From the NCBI RefSeq assembly GCF_950023065.1, contig NC_088679.1:51770001-51834000 (forward strand): DNA of 64,000 nucleotides, written 5' to 3'. A program made the translations under genes and the position numbers. Below, piece after piece: positions 24,701 to 35,300 of this stretch (the stretch's first letter is position 1; each line of letters starts with the position of its first letter). The notes below the pieces were generated by a model that was not told where the DNA came from, did not search any database, and was given only the letters and a program-made list of their open reading frames with translations. This DNA is from Planococcus citri. Taxonomy: Eukaryota > Arthropoda > Insecta > Hemiptera > Pseudococcidae.

Positions 24701-27700
24701 TACCTCTGGACGAATCCTTCCAATAAAGAATGCAAGACATGAGCACGATATCGCATTAATTTAATATCTTGAGGAGTACTATCGATACACTGGCCATTTT
24801 GAATGGGTCTCTCGAACATGTTGGAGAACTCTGTTTTGGTACCTAAGTAATTCGGTCTGACAAAGTCGACCATACACCTAGAAAAATATTGAAAATTTAT
24901 AATCACCATTCAACGAACCATTTCGTTCATCCATTATTTCATGTATTTTACCAATATTCCATCAAATTATTTTGTAGTGGATATCCTGTAAGAACGACTC
25001 GCCGTTTGCTTCTAATTTGTTTCAATGCTTGAGAAATAGACGCGTGACTATTTTTAATACGATGTCCTTCGTCGCAAATCACCAAATCTGGTCCTGGTTT
25101 CACAAGAGCGCTGTACATGCCTAGAACATAATTGGAACCGTTAAAATCTACGTGAAAATTCCATACTTTGATTTTAAAAAGCTAAAACTATAAAAAAAAT
25201 AACAATCAATGCCAATTTTCAATTTTCTAGAATCATTACAGGGAGAGAAAATTATCTAATTGGCCCAGTAAACAAAATGAATGAAAAATTATGACTTACA
25301 TTCTAGAAGATTTTTACACTTTTCATCCTCTAAATCTTCTTCAGCTTCTGTTTTTCGTTTTGATCTATTTCTGGACTTTGGAGGCTTTTTCAAACTTAGT
25401 TGACGATATAATTCGTATCCAATAAGTAACACACCGCCTTCTTCGTTCCAATTTTGTATAACCTGGAAAATTGACACCAATTCAAAATCAAATCCGTATC
25501 ATCTTCCTATATACGCTTTTTGCCATAAATAAATTACCTTCGCTCTAGCGCTTAACGTCTTCTGATTATCGTTCAATACGAAAATTGGAAACTGTCGAGT
25601 CAAAATTTCACCTTGTTCTTTCAGAGGGGAACTTTCAGGATCGGTTGGTAACCACATATTGAATTCAGCAACCCAGTTTTGCAGTGTATTTATGGGCATT
25701 ATACACAATACCGATTTCGCTTCGGTATATCGTAAAAATACATCACAAAATGAAACCACCTGCAGTCAGAAAAAATTCGTGAACGTTTTGAAATGAAAAA
25801 ATGAATTATCAAAACACACGTTATATTACCTGAAGAGTTTTTCCGAGACCCATAGAGTGAGCCAATATACATCCAAATCCTTCAGATGTCTCAAACCTAC
25901 TTAACGACTCGACAATATTATCAAAAAGAAATCTTACTCCTCCGATCTGAAACAAAAATTCGAAATATTATTGAGAAAATGAACTCAAATCTCATTTCTA
26001 CAATACTCCTATACTTACTTGATGGGGCTTAATAATACGGGCAATTTGAGGCGCTAAAAATACATCGGATTCTGACTCGAGATGGCCAACGTTTATCAAT
26101 ACGCGACCTTGTTCGTCAGGAATATTATACAAATCATTTGTGTGCATTCCACTGTTGGTAGGATCTTCATCAGGCTCACTTTCTTCTTCTTCTTCGGAAA
26201 TAACAATGCAATCGTCTTCTTCACCAGAACTACTACTTATCATAACAACATCTGAAAAAGTATTTTTAAACGAAAATTAATTTCATACTTTTCGCATATT
26301 AAGATGACAAGTTCGCATGTTCACCTTTTGCCTTCTCTTCGTCTTGGTCGTTGACTACTTCAATAGGCTTGGAGTCTTGTTTTATAGGTGCTATTGATAC
26401 AGAAGCTGTCATCATTTGCGGCTTATCCAAGTTTTTTGATAAATTTACCAATTTTTCTTTGGCCATTTCTTCTTCTTCTTCTTCAGCCGTGCTGTTTTGT
26501 TTTTTCAGTAAATCCAGCACCTTTGAATTGAAAAAAATATAGAATAAATCGCTTAAAATACACATTTACATATAGTACTTTTCTAACCGAATCATTTAAT
26601 AAAATATCTAATGCATCATTTTACGTTCGTGTCAACAGTAAATTGAACGTACCTTTTTGTTGACAATTTGTGGAGGTCCAGACCCCGTGGATAATTTAAC
26701 CACAACTGTATTCGGTTTACTCTCTTCTACCATATCTTCCTCCTCCTCTTCTTCTTTTTTGATGATAGAAGTAGCTCCTTTTTGAAGTAGAGACAGGACA
26801 CGAGCTTGCACTTTACTATTTTGCCTATTTAGCGCCAACTGTCGTTGGGCCTGAACACATAAAAATATCCGACCGTTAGTTTCAATAATTACAATGCATT
26901 TCCTTACAGAAATTAGATCATTGAACCAAATTACTCACTTCTCTGATAATTCTTTGTTGTTCTTGGACGCGCCTTCGTCTTTCCATTTCTTGCCTTTGGG
27001 CAGCGAGTGTAGCTTCTTCGAGTTTAGTTTCATCCATTACTTCTCTGATGTTCTTTCTCAGCAAACCTTTTTTCATTTCCGTTGAAGGTTTATCGTCATT
27101 TTCAGAGTCCGCAGCAGTTTCATCAGCTACGTAAAAAAAACGCCATGAATAAATCATCGAAACAGCAACACAGATTTTAAAAAATAATAATAATTTACCT
27201 GGAGATGTTTTCTGTTTTTTTGTTTCGTTGGAATCATCGTCTGAACCGGGCTCGGATTTTGGTTTTCTTTTCTTTTTCTTTTTTGGTGCTTTATTTTGAC
27301 TATCACCTTCCGATTTATCGAATTCATCATCCGCATCTTCCGATTCAGTGCTGCTTTGTTCTTCGTCAGAAAACTGCTCTTCTTTACACTCGACATTTTC
27401 GATTGAATTGCCAGCTCTGGGTAATTTTTCGGAAGGAACAGCTGGTACTTGATTAGTAACTGTATCAATGGCAGAATCCTCCTCTACGCATTCTTGTTTA
27501 ATGTTATCTGTTCCTAGTGGTTCAGGCTGATCTTCCGCCGGTATGGTTTCTTTCGCCTCATCATCTTGCACCGCATTCACGTCCTCAGAATCCGATTTTA
27601 CATCTTCATTAGATGAATCACAATCCATTTTCGTATCAAAGTCATCTTCGGCATCACATAGTTTTTCGTTTTCACCCTCAGATTCGTAATCAGAAGGTAC

Positions 27701-28252
27701 GGATTCATCGGACACGAGTTTCTCAATCTCCTCGTTATCACAAGCATCGTCATTCAACAAACTTTTATCGTCGTCAGCGTCCTCTTCGTCATCTTTCTGG
27801 TCAATTTTTTCTTCATCTTCGTCGATATTTTTCGCATCTTCGCTAGTTTCTTCAGTTTGTGAAACGGCACTTTCAACGACGTTACTAGCGGGGTTCTCTT
27901 TTTTCCTTAACTCTACACCGGGGCCCAAAGAAAGAACTTTAAGGTTCGGATCAGTCTGTATTTGTTTCAATTCATTAAGTTGAATTTGTTTTGACTCGGA
28001 TGAATTAACTACATTGTCCAAATTTCTAGTTGTTGTTGTTGTTGCTGCTACAGATGAACTAGATGGGTTTGGTTTTATTGTGATGTTGATACTTGAGGAT
28101 AACTTGGAAAGAATTTCAGGGGCAATGACGTTGTTCGAGATCACGTCATTGCAGCAGTCTTTATTAATTTCAGGAGGTTTCGATTCATCAGGTTTGCCTG
28201 TAACACGCTGAATAGTAACATCTCCTAGCTTCGCTACGCTAAACGGATCCAT
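17428..28252 (-). CDS. RAD54L2: RAD54L2/ARIP4-like SNF2-family ATPase, 21 coding exons
   Basis: SNF2-family chromatin-remodelling ATPase of the ATRX/ARIP4 group; in vertebrates ARIP4 is a nuclear DNA-dependent ATPase that works with androgen receptor. Exons in transcript order: 28252-27199, 27126-26939, 26850-26653, 26520-26325, 26251-26019, 25946-25830, 25759-25538, 25462-25300, 25120-24952, 24877-24704, 24614-24449, 24360-24142, 24032-20934, 20856-20640, 20564-20366, 20268-19989, 19888-19731, 19644-19505, 19420-19148, 19082-18813, 18722-17428. The total is 9030 bases, 3009 residues, with every junction phase consistent and GT-AG. In order it has an acidic N-terminus (to about 350), a charged coiled coil (about 350-400), motif I HSMGLGKT (about 653-660), DEGH motif II (807-810), motif III LTGYPLQNN, a 1033-residue low-complexity insert (1034-2066), then motifs V/VI with STRAGSLGINLVG and QAVCRVYRYGQQK (about 2160-2208). 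The tail is Ser/Tyr/Gln-rich. DEGH and the motif VI wording separate it from classical RAD54. Human ARIP4 is about 1470 residues, so this one is about twice as long. Confidence 0.9.
19989..20856 (-). other. RAD54L2 ATPase lobe 2 exons (motifs IV-VI)
   Basis: Three exons encode the second RecA lobe. They carry GDRLLLFSQSLFTLDLIEDF (motif IV), LDGSTSALEREKLINEFN, FLVSTRAGSLGINLVGANRV (motif V), DASWNPCHDTQAVCRVYR and YGQQKSCYVYRFV (motif VI with its arginine finger), then EKKIYDRQINKQGMSDRVVD, the brace helix typical of the ATRX/ARIP4 group. All sites expected for catalysis are present. Confidence 0.9.
20934..24032 (-). other. RAD54L2 giant symmetric exon: Asn/Gln-rich insert between ATPase lobes
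   Basis: One exon of 3099 bases (1033 codons) starts and ends in phase 0. It begins NSRVNSSPTNAKT and ends EEPGIPYDW before the splice to TNEFFKDYEPGK of lobe 2. It is dominated by Asn, Gln, Ser, Gly and Met. The first 170 residues are rich in Tyr/Asn/Gln with FNQNNFWSGNNEGG-like repeats. An Arg/Gly patch follows (RRGARGHSSGVR and RGANRGRNTAMMG). The last third is charged and has several psi-K-x-E/D candidates for SUMO addition (IKTEP, VKEEP, IKQDP). I see no folded domain in it. The uninterrupted 1033-codon frame and clean splice sites argue that it is truly coding. Confidence 0.85.
24142..25946 (-). other. RAD54L2 ATPase lobe 1 exons (motifs I-III)
   Basis: Seven short exons carry the first RecA-like lobe. 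IGGVRFLFDNIVES and GFGCILAHSMGLGKTLQ contain the nucleotide-binding Walker A lysine. SVLCIMPINTLQNWVAEF is motif Ia. LVICDEGHRIKNSHA is the Walker B DEGH box. RRVVLTGYPLQNNLMEYW is motif III. The region YLGTKTEFSNMFERPIQNGQ and the LHSLL helix follow, as in ARIP4/ATRX. The last exon (24360-24142) begins IWNHPDILYNFL and then turns into a Ser/Pro/Thr-rich linker that leads into the giant exon. All residues expected for ATP binding are present. Confidence 0.9.
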
Positions 28253-28279
28253 TACAGCATCTCATTCCAGCATGGCCAT
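28252..28279 (-). promoter_or_regulatory. Two tiny upstream ORFs before the RAD54L2 start
   Basis: Directly upstream of the main ATG (28252-28250) in the same exon lies an uORF of five codons (ATG at 28279, TGA at 28264-28262). A second of two codons follows (ATG at 28260, TAA at 28254-28252). The TAA of the second shares its last A with the main ATG (TAATG). Such an arrangement can allow reinitiation and usually lowers translation of the main frame. The effect here is inferred. Confidence 0.6.
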
Positions 28280-28850
28280 ACTTTCTACGGTAAAAAAAAA
28301 TAAAACTGATCTATAATACGTTGCTAATAAAATGATTTCATTTTCGAGTTAAATTACAAAAACTGAAATTAATTAATTAACGAAATTCTTTGACGCAAGT
28401 ATTACATTACATCGGTTACCTATTTGAAACAACTGAATTTGTTTTACAGTCCGTAAACATTTTCAAACAGAACGACATATTTAATCCAGTTTCAATGATG
28501 ATACGCCGATGATAATGGTTCACGTTTTGCCCAAAAATTTCACGTCAATTCATTTCGCAATCTTTGAAAATACCGTAAAGAAATAACAATTTTAAAACAA
28601 TGAAAACAACTTACTGTTAAAGTATCTTCGCCGAATTACAATCATGATTGTGAAACTGACTAATTGAAATAGTAATTCGCAAACTGTTACGATTTCTTTA
28701 ACACACTTGTAATAAACTTTTTCTCATGAAATATTGACATTTCACTCTATGCGATCATTTTTCTACGAAATAAATCACTGGAAATTGAAAATTTTCACTT
28801 CGATTTTCGCTATCAACACATCAAAACACCTAATGGTTTCCTCTACTTTT
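28280..28850 (-). other. RAD54L2 leader: 5' UTR exon end and probable 5' UTR intron
   Basis: A strong acceptor (pyrimidine tract then tag, plus-strand 28285-28287) ends an upstream intron, so the start exon begins at 28284. A plausible partner donor (gtaagt on the minus strand) lies at 28614-28609, implying a non-coding exon upstream of 28615. Its 5' limit was not found. The pairing is inferred from splice-site consensus only. Confidence 0.45.
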
Positions 28851-29805
28851 TCTTTTTATAATCCCGCAGTGTTACCGGCCTTGATAAATGAAAATGTTAT
28901 CATCAACTTCTAAAAAAAATTACATAATTTTTTTTTCTTCTTCGATTTGGAAAGTCAAAAAATTAATGAAAGCTGGAAAAGTTCTCGTTGTTCGTACGAG
29001 AAAGCTGTAAAAAGTAAATTTCAGCTTCAAGTTTCAAAATGGGATTTCTAGTTCGTCAAAATTTCAATACCAGAAAATAATGAACTGAAAATCGGCATTC
29101 TTCAGGCATTTACGTTGTCGTTTTCTTCTATGAAATGTATGATTCATCATGACATGATCCGATTCCGATCATCCATGTTGCAAAAAAACACACCAGTATC
29201 TCACCTCCAATTCTCTCAACTACGTCAAGTCCAAGCTTCAAACTTCAAAGTCCATCCGTCAAAATTCTAGTATTATGTACCATTCTAATTAGAAGCATAT
29301 CACTCACTTCTTTGAATTCCTGATTAATACCCAAACCTTGAAAAATAATATAATTTCTTTTTTCATTACGCCATTTATATTCCGACTATCAGAAATTACG
29401 AGAACTGGTCACTAGCTTACAGCTGACAAAATCAGTTGTTGATCCATAACTTCGGTTTCATTCCAAATATTAACATTATGTACTTCCACCTTCATACCTA
29501 CTCGACACATTCTGGGCGCAGATTTCGTTCGGACTTTTTGGCTATGAGATTGAAAGATGAAATTGAACCCTTCCATAGAGCTAACTATTCAAAAACTTCT
29601 AACTTTGGTACAGCGAATAAAAGTTTCAAAGTTGTTGCAGTGAAAATCATCCACACAAACTCAAATCAATACATTATAATAATGATGATTAATAACATAA
29701 AATTATTTTCTCAAAAAGTAAAACACCGATACAAATGGGAGCAAAATTAAACGAAGTACACAATATTTTACAAACGGAAAACAACAAAAACTGAATATAA
29801 AAAAT
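28851..29805. other. Spacer between RAD54L2 leader and GTF3C2 stop
   Basis: About 950 bases that should hold the GTF3C2 3' UTR and the RAD54L2 promoter. No convincing AATAAA on the minus strand was found; tttata at 29382-29387 (TATAAA) is a weak alternative. The plus-strand open frame at 29436-29750 has no family resemblance. Nothing else is visible. Confidence 0.5.
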
Positions 29806-32358
29806 TTACATCAACGTTGCGGTATTTTCGTTAGTTTTATAAAATTTAGTTAAGTAATGTTTATCGAATCGCTCAACTCGAATAACTCTAACGAAACCGC
29901 ATTCGTATCCGATGGCTAGCCAATTGAAACTGTTGTAGTTTTGATTCCAACATACCTGCAACAAAAATTCAAACATTATCTGTATTCAAATAGATAAACC
30001 GAAAAAGGTGAACCGAACGATCAACTTACTTTATTTACGGATGTAATGTTACTGTTTTTCAAGTCAAAACTCAAAGTTTCACTATTCATATCATTCTTAG
30101 CTTTCTATTCAGCGAAAAAAATATAAACACGATACTCGGTTAGTATAATGAGAATTAAATATGTAGTAGATATATTGGAAACCCTGATGAAACTTACATC
30201 TATGAATTGAATGCCATTATTTTTGATAGCTGTTGTACAGTCGTATAAATCATTTGTTGAAGGCATGGAGGCAACCAATTCATCAGAGCTGAAATCCTTC
30301 TTATCGGCATCACTTAATTTGACCAACTCAGTGGACGTAAGAATCTATAAGATGAAAAAAAAATGAAAAATACAGAATAAACAAAAAATTATTTGCGAAT
30401 TGAATTAAGATCAAAATAAAACATCAAACCTTTTCAAAATCAGGACTTTTATAGGTCAACATGGCCAAATGTTTCGCAGCGTACACCGAAACAAAACCGC
30501 CATTACTTGAAACAGCAACCGTATCATTCCACAACGAATACGATAGGGACTGAAATTTTTACAAAGTGATATTATTATTCATCCTCGAACACAAATAAAC
30601 CCAACAAACCGTAAAACTCACCCAGAACGTGTCTCTTATATTCATCAAAGTTTTCTTTTTTTCGAACGGATCACGAGGATGTGCAATAAAAGAACCTGAT
30701 TCACCAACCCTACAAAAGAATATAAATTTTTATAAACAATACAGTAATAAAACGAAGTCCCGATCTTTATACAGTCAACTTGATACTTACAAATTTCCGA
30801 AATCGTGAACATTGGCGGTAACAATCCAATGCTGCATCCAAACTGCATCTAAAACAGGAGTGGGTCTTTCGCACTCGTGTATCGGACCAGATAAATCATT
30901 CAAATCCCAATGTCGGGTAACTCGATTTATCGAACCAGTGAGAAGGTACTTGCTGTTGTTTAACCAGTGTAGATCCAATGCTACGAACAAATTTTCACAT
31001 CAGATACGATTGATCATTAGACCAAAACAAATCGTAGAATACGAACCGGTAATGGCCGAATTATGAGCCTCAAATATTCTATAAGGATAAACGACGTTTC
31101 CTTTCTTGAGTAATACAGATGCAGTATTGATGTTCCAAAAAGCGACAGAACCATTTGAAAAACCACCGATTAATGAACTGCAATACGACCAGTTGTTTAA
31201 GCAAATAGCATTATAATACAAAAGGTCAAAATGTAAATCAACGTCTTACTTATGAGGAGAGATTTGATCCCAAACTATTCTCGTGCATTGCACATTATCG
31301 TAGCGAACTTTTAAGATCAAATCTGGTTTAGGATTCGTAACAGTGTCCCTTGGAAAAAAAAATAAACGTTAATATATTGTTCATCAAGTGTCTACCTGTT
31401 TTATCGTATGGTCTGTCTTACTTAGGTTCTTTATCACTAATTTCCAATTTTGGTACATTATACACAATGACACAACCAGAAGACGTCGCCGCAGCTAGAA
31501 TACCTAGTCTAGTGGTAGTCGATAAATTATTGAATCCGCCGGACGGACACCATTCCATGGACCACACAGCTCCGTATGAATGGGCAATTGACCATCCTAA
31601 TACAGGTTTTTGGATGTCGTTGCTGTTGAAAATACGATAGCATTGGAAAGTTATCATTTCGAAACATTTCTACTCTAGTTTTAAAATTATAAAAATATAT
31701 GTTATACGTACCTAATGTTATCAATGGAGCTGAATTTCCAAAACTGAATAAGAGACGGAAATGAAACACTTTCGTTAGTTCCTATCAGATGATTCATATG
31801 CCTCAAGGTAGAAACTGCGAGATATTGTTCGGTAACATGAGCAGGAATTGGCGCCCAAGCCATGGCCCAAACAGGACCGCCAACATAACATAGAGGAACT
31901 CCTACAAAAATATCGATACAGCGTTACAAAACACATCGTAATAATCGACATGTTCGATTTAAAAAAACATCATGATATACCTTTTATCACATCTGCTTGG
32001 AATAAATCAAACTGCGAAGATGACCCGCCGTTATGGAAATAAGCCTTCACTGATTTCGTATGTATTGGAATGTATTTTTCCGTTTCTGTGGACGATAACA
32101 ATTCCCATTCCTTCGTGTTTACTTTCATATGAACGTGTAAAGGCGTCGAGGAAAATAATTTCAAACGTCTGTTCATCAAAATGAAATCAAACTCGTATAA
32201 TTTGTTTTCGAAATAACATTCAAAACGAAGTATGTCGACTTACAAATCAACCGTCCACCTCAGAGGATCCGTGCGACCGGAACAATATTGTTGAAACGCG
32301 TTTCGGAGTCCTAATTTATCAGTAATACTAGTCGAAGTCAACACTCGATCAGATTTTT
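29806..32358 (-). other. GTF3C2 WD40 beta-propeller exons
   Basis: Twelve exons code about 560 residues of WD40-type repeats. GAVWSMEWCPSGG with LGILAAATSSGCVIVYNVP, then GGFSNGSVAFWNI, YPYRIFEAHNSAITALDLHW and LTGSINRVTRHWDL follow the order and wording of human GTF3C2, including the FxAH blade and a final blade near FNWLAIGYECGFVRV. The protein ends at TAA 29808-29806. The Trp-Asp ends are relaxed, as is usual in this family. Confidence 0.85.
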
Positions 32359-35300
32359 CTGGAAACAATTTTTTTAATGAACATAACATTCAACGGATAA
32401 CATTATTCTGTCATTATGTTGCTTACTTCGCGGGGTAAGCGATGGAATTGCTTTTCGTATCGAAGGCTTTTCAGATTCCAAATCAGAATTATAATCGTCT
32501 TCATCATCGGATTTGTCCTCAACCGCACCAACATCGAAATCGGCGTCTCTGTTACTCGTTTCATCATCAGAATTATTCTGATCGTATTTAAAATTGTGGA
32601 ATTTTTGACGAGTTGAAACTCGTCGTCCTGATTCGGTAGTACTGGTAATTATTTCTTCGTTTACATTACTCAGGCATTGCTTTTTAGAATGATAAATAAT
32701 TTCATTTTCGTATTTGGTTTTATAATCGCACGAAGAACAGCTGAATTCCTAGAATTTGAAGAACCCAATATGATTGAGAAAAACGTTTCAAGATTGACAA
32801 AATCGCTAACCGGATTATTATACTTACGCAAAATATTGAAACGCAGTTTGATACATGAGATTTGAGATCTTCTTTACTAATTGCCATATGCCGACAACTT
32901 AAACCCATACACATGTACAAATCACACGACGTTTTAAGCTCAGTCCAAAATTCTTCATCAGCAATGACATCTTTTTTTGGTAATTCTCTTCTGGTGAAAC
33001 CCATTCGAATACGTTTACGCGCCGGCGTATCGGGGTCATCGGAATCGCTGTAAGATGAAAAAATTCATGACGATGTTTTCAGATTTGAATCGGGACTAAT
33101 TTGAAAATATTTCTTACTCTAATTCTAGCGAATTGAGTAACGCATCGTTTTCATTTGAGAAACACATGCCACCTTTAGTAGGCTTATAATAACCGTGAAA
33201 TTTAATATAATGAAATCTAACGCTAGATGGCCGCAAAGCTCGTCCGCAAAGTTTACAAGTTTCAAATAAACTATTTTTGTCCTGAAAAAAGAAATGTAAA
33301 GTAAATTAAACGCGTACTTTCATAAAAGTATACTCGTAGATATAGCGAAAAGGAATCAATTTCAAATACCTCTTTTTGGCAAAATCTCACATGACTGACA
33401 TAACCCACGACACTTTTACGTACATCACCACATTTCTCACAGGCGAGCCGGATAGCTTTTTTCTTCAAAGCATCAGGGGTAATCGAAGATTGTAAAATTC
33501 TCACCACATCACTATCATCGTTCAAGTCCTAAAAAACAACGAAGAACTTAGCAGTGCGATTATAAAAATCTAAACTATTCTTAAATACAATGAACTTGCA
33601 ATTTCTTGATCGCCTTCTATCCAGCTAAGGTAATAATGTGATACTTGATGATAATTTTTGTAATGTCGAAACGTCATTTTTTTCTTACACCGTCCGCAAT
33701 TAATCTGCAATACATTAAATCGAGTTTTCAGCAATAAATTAACACTCAATTTCACTCAATTAGTTCGGTCAAAATCAACATACCATCATATCATCAGTAT
33801 ATTTCTCGTCGTAAACAAAACTCTTCGGCTTTTTAAATAATTTGCCATATTTGGTCCGATTTTTCACATCTTCCATGTATAATTCTTCGTCTATATCACG
33901 CGTTTCATCTGGAATCTCGACAGGAGGAGGCGGAGGTGGTTTCTTGGGCTGCCAATTGAAACATGATCGGCATTAACTTTTACGAAAATGAAAACGAGAG
34001 CAGTTTTCTTCGGCTTGCAAAATTATTTACCTTTAAAATACGAGGAGCTTTCTGAGGTGCAACTTTTTCTTCAGTTTTCGAAACAGAAGCATCCTTTTCG
34101 GAATCTTTCTGTTCGTCGATATCGAGACGAGCTCGTTTTTTCTTAGGATGATAACTTTCCTAATATATAAAAATATATAAATTCAATTCCACATCGACAA
34201 TGATAGGTTAACATTTTTATATCGTAAAATATTACATACATATATGAAAGGAGATTCTTCTCTGTCTTTGTGAGAATTCAAATTATTTTCCATCGTTTTT
34301 GGCGTATCGTTATTTTTCTGTAAACTAGTATCACTCGTCGTATCAGATTTCCGCGGTCGTCCCAGTTTACCCTTTTTTTTCTTTGGTAAGTTTACCTGAA
34401 AAAAAAATTACATTTCATTTTAAAAATTTCCACAGTTATAATATATGTGCAACTGGGTATAAATTCTGTTACTTTAGACGCAGGCTTGACGGTTGTTTCG
34501 GGAACGTCCGACTCGTCTATGGCAATATCATGAATTGGTCTCGGAGTAAAACCAAATGTATCTTGCAAGGATTTCAAAGACGGTCTTCCTTTTTTCTATT
34601 CGAAGTATACGAAAAAAATTAGTATAAAAGAAGATTCGTCGAATGCGAATTACTCAAAAATTATGTCAATTACTTTCACTGGAACATTTGGTTTCAGATC
34701 GTCCTTTAATACATTATTAATTTTCGCTTTATTCTTCAAAAATACGCTTTTACGATCAGACAATTTGGCGTCGAAAAGTTTATCCACCTTTTTTTGTTCA
34801 TCTGTCGTTGTAGGTAATGATTTATTCAGTTTAGGTTTCAAAGGCTGAAAAAAATACAAAAATTGTATAGGAAAATTACGCTAAAACCATAATATTACAA
34901 AATAAGTATAATGAAGTAAATAGTACCACTTTGGGAACAGGTTGTTTAGGTGGAATTGACAATGATTTAGGTCTTTTGTGTAATTTAGGTGGTCTTCCTC
35001 TCTTTCTCGGAGCAGAGACGCCCTGAAAAATTTAGAAATACGTTAATACAAACCTACAATAAAACACGAAAATCAAAAAGTAATTCTTTACCGCTACTGA
35101 AGATGTATCCTTCATAAAACCGTTAGACTTTGCCTCGGCGTCTTTGTTTTTATCAAATTTACTGGTATCATTGAGAGACAAATCCGTATCAATTTCCTTT
35201 GAATCATCAGCCTGGTCAGCTACTAAATCGTTTTTCTAAAACAAAAACGTAAACGTTCGTTTTACTTGAAGATTTTTTCATTGGGAATACACCAATAAAG

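Noticed and set aside
32427..33704. A boundary between two genes (finger/AT-hook protein and a separate WD40 protein)
   Set aside because: The finger exon at 32748-32427 continues in frame into the WD40 exons. There is no stop before its donor and no start in the next exon, so one gene is simpler.
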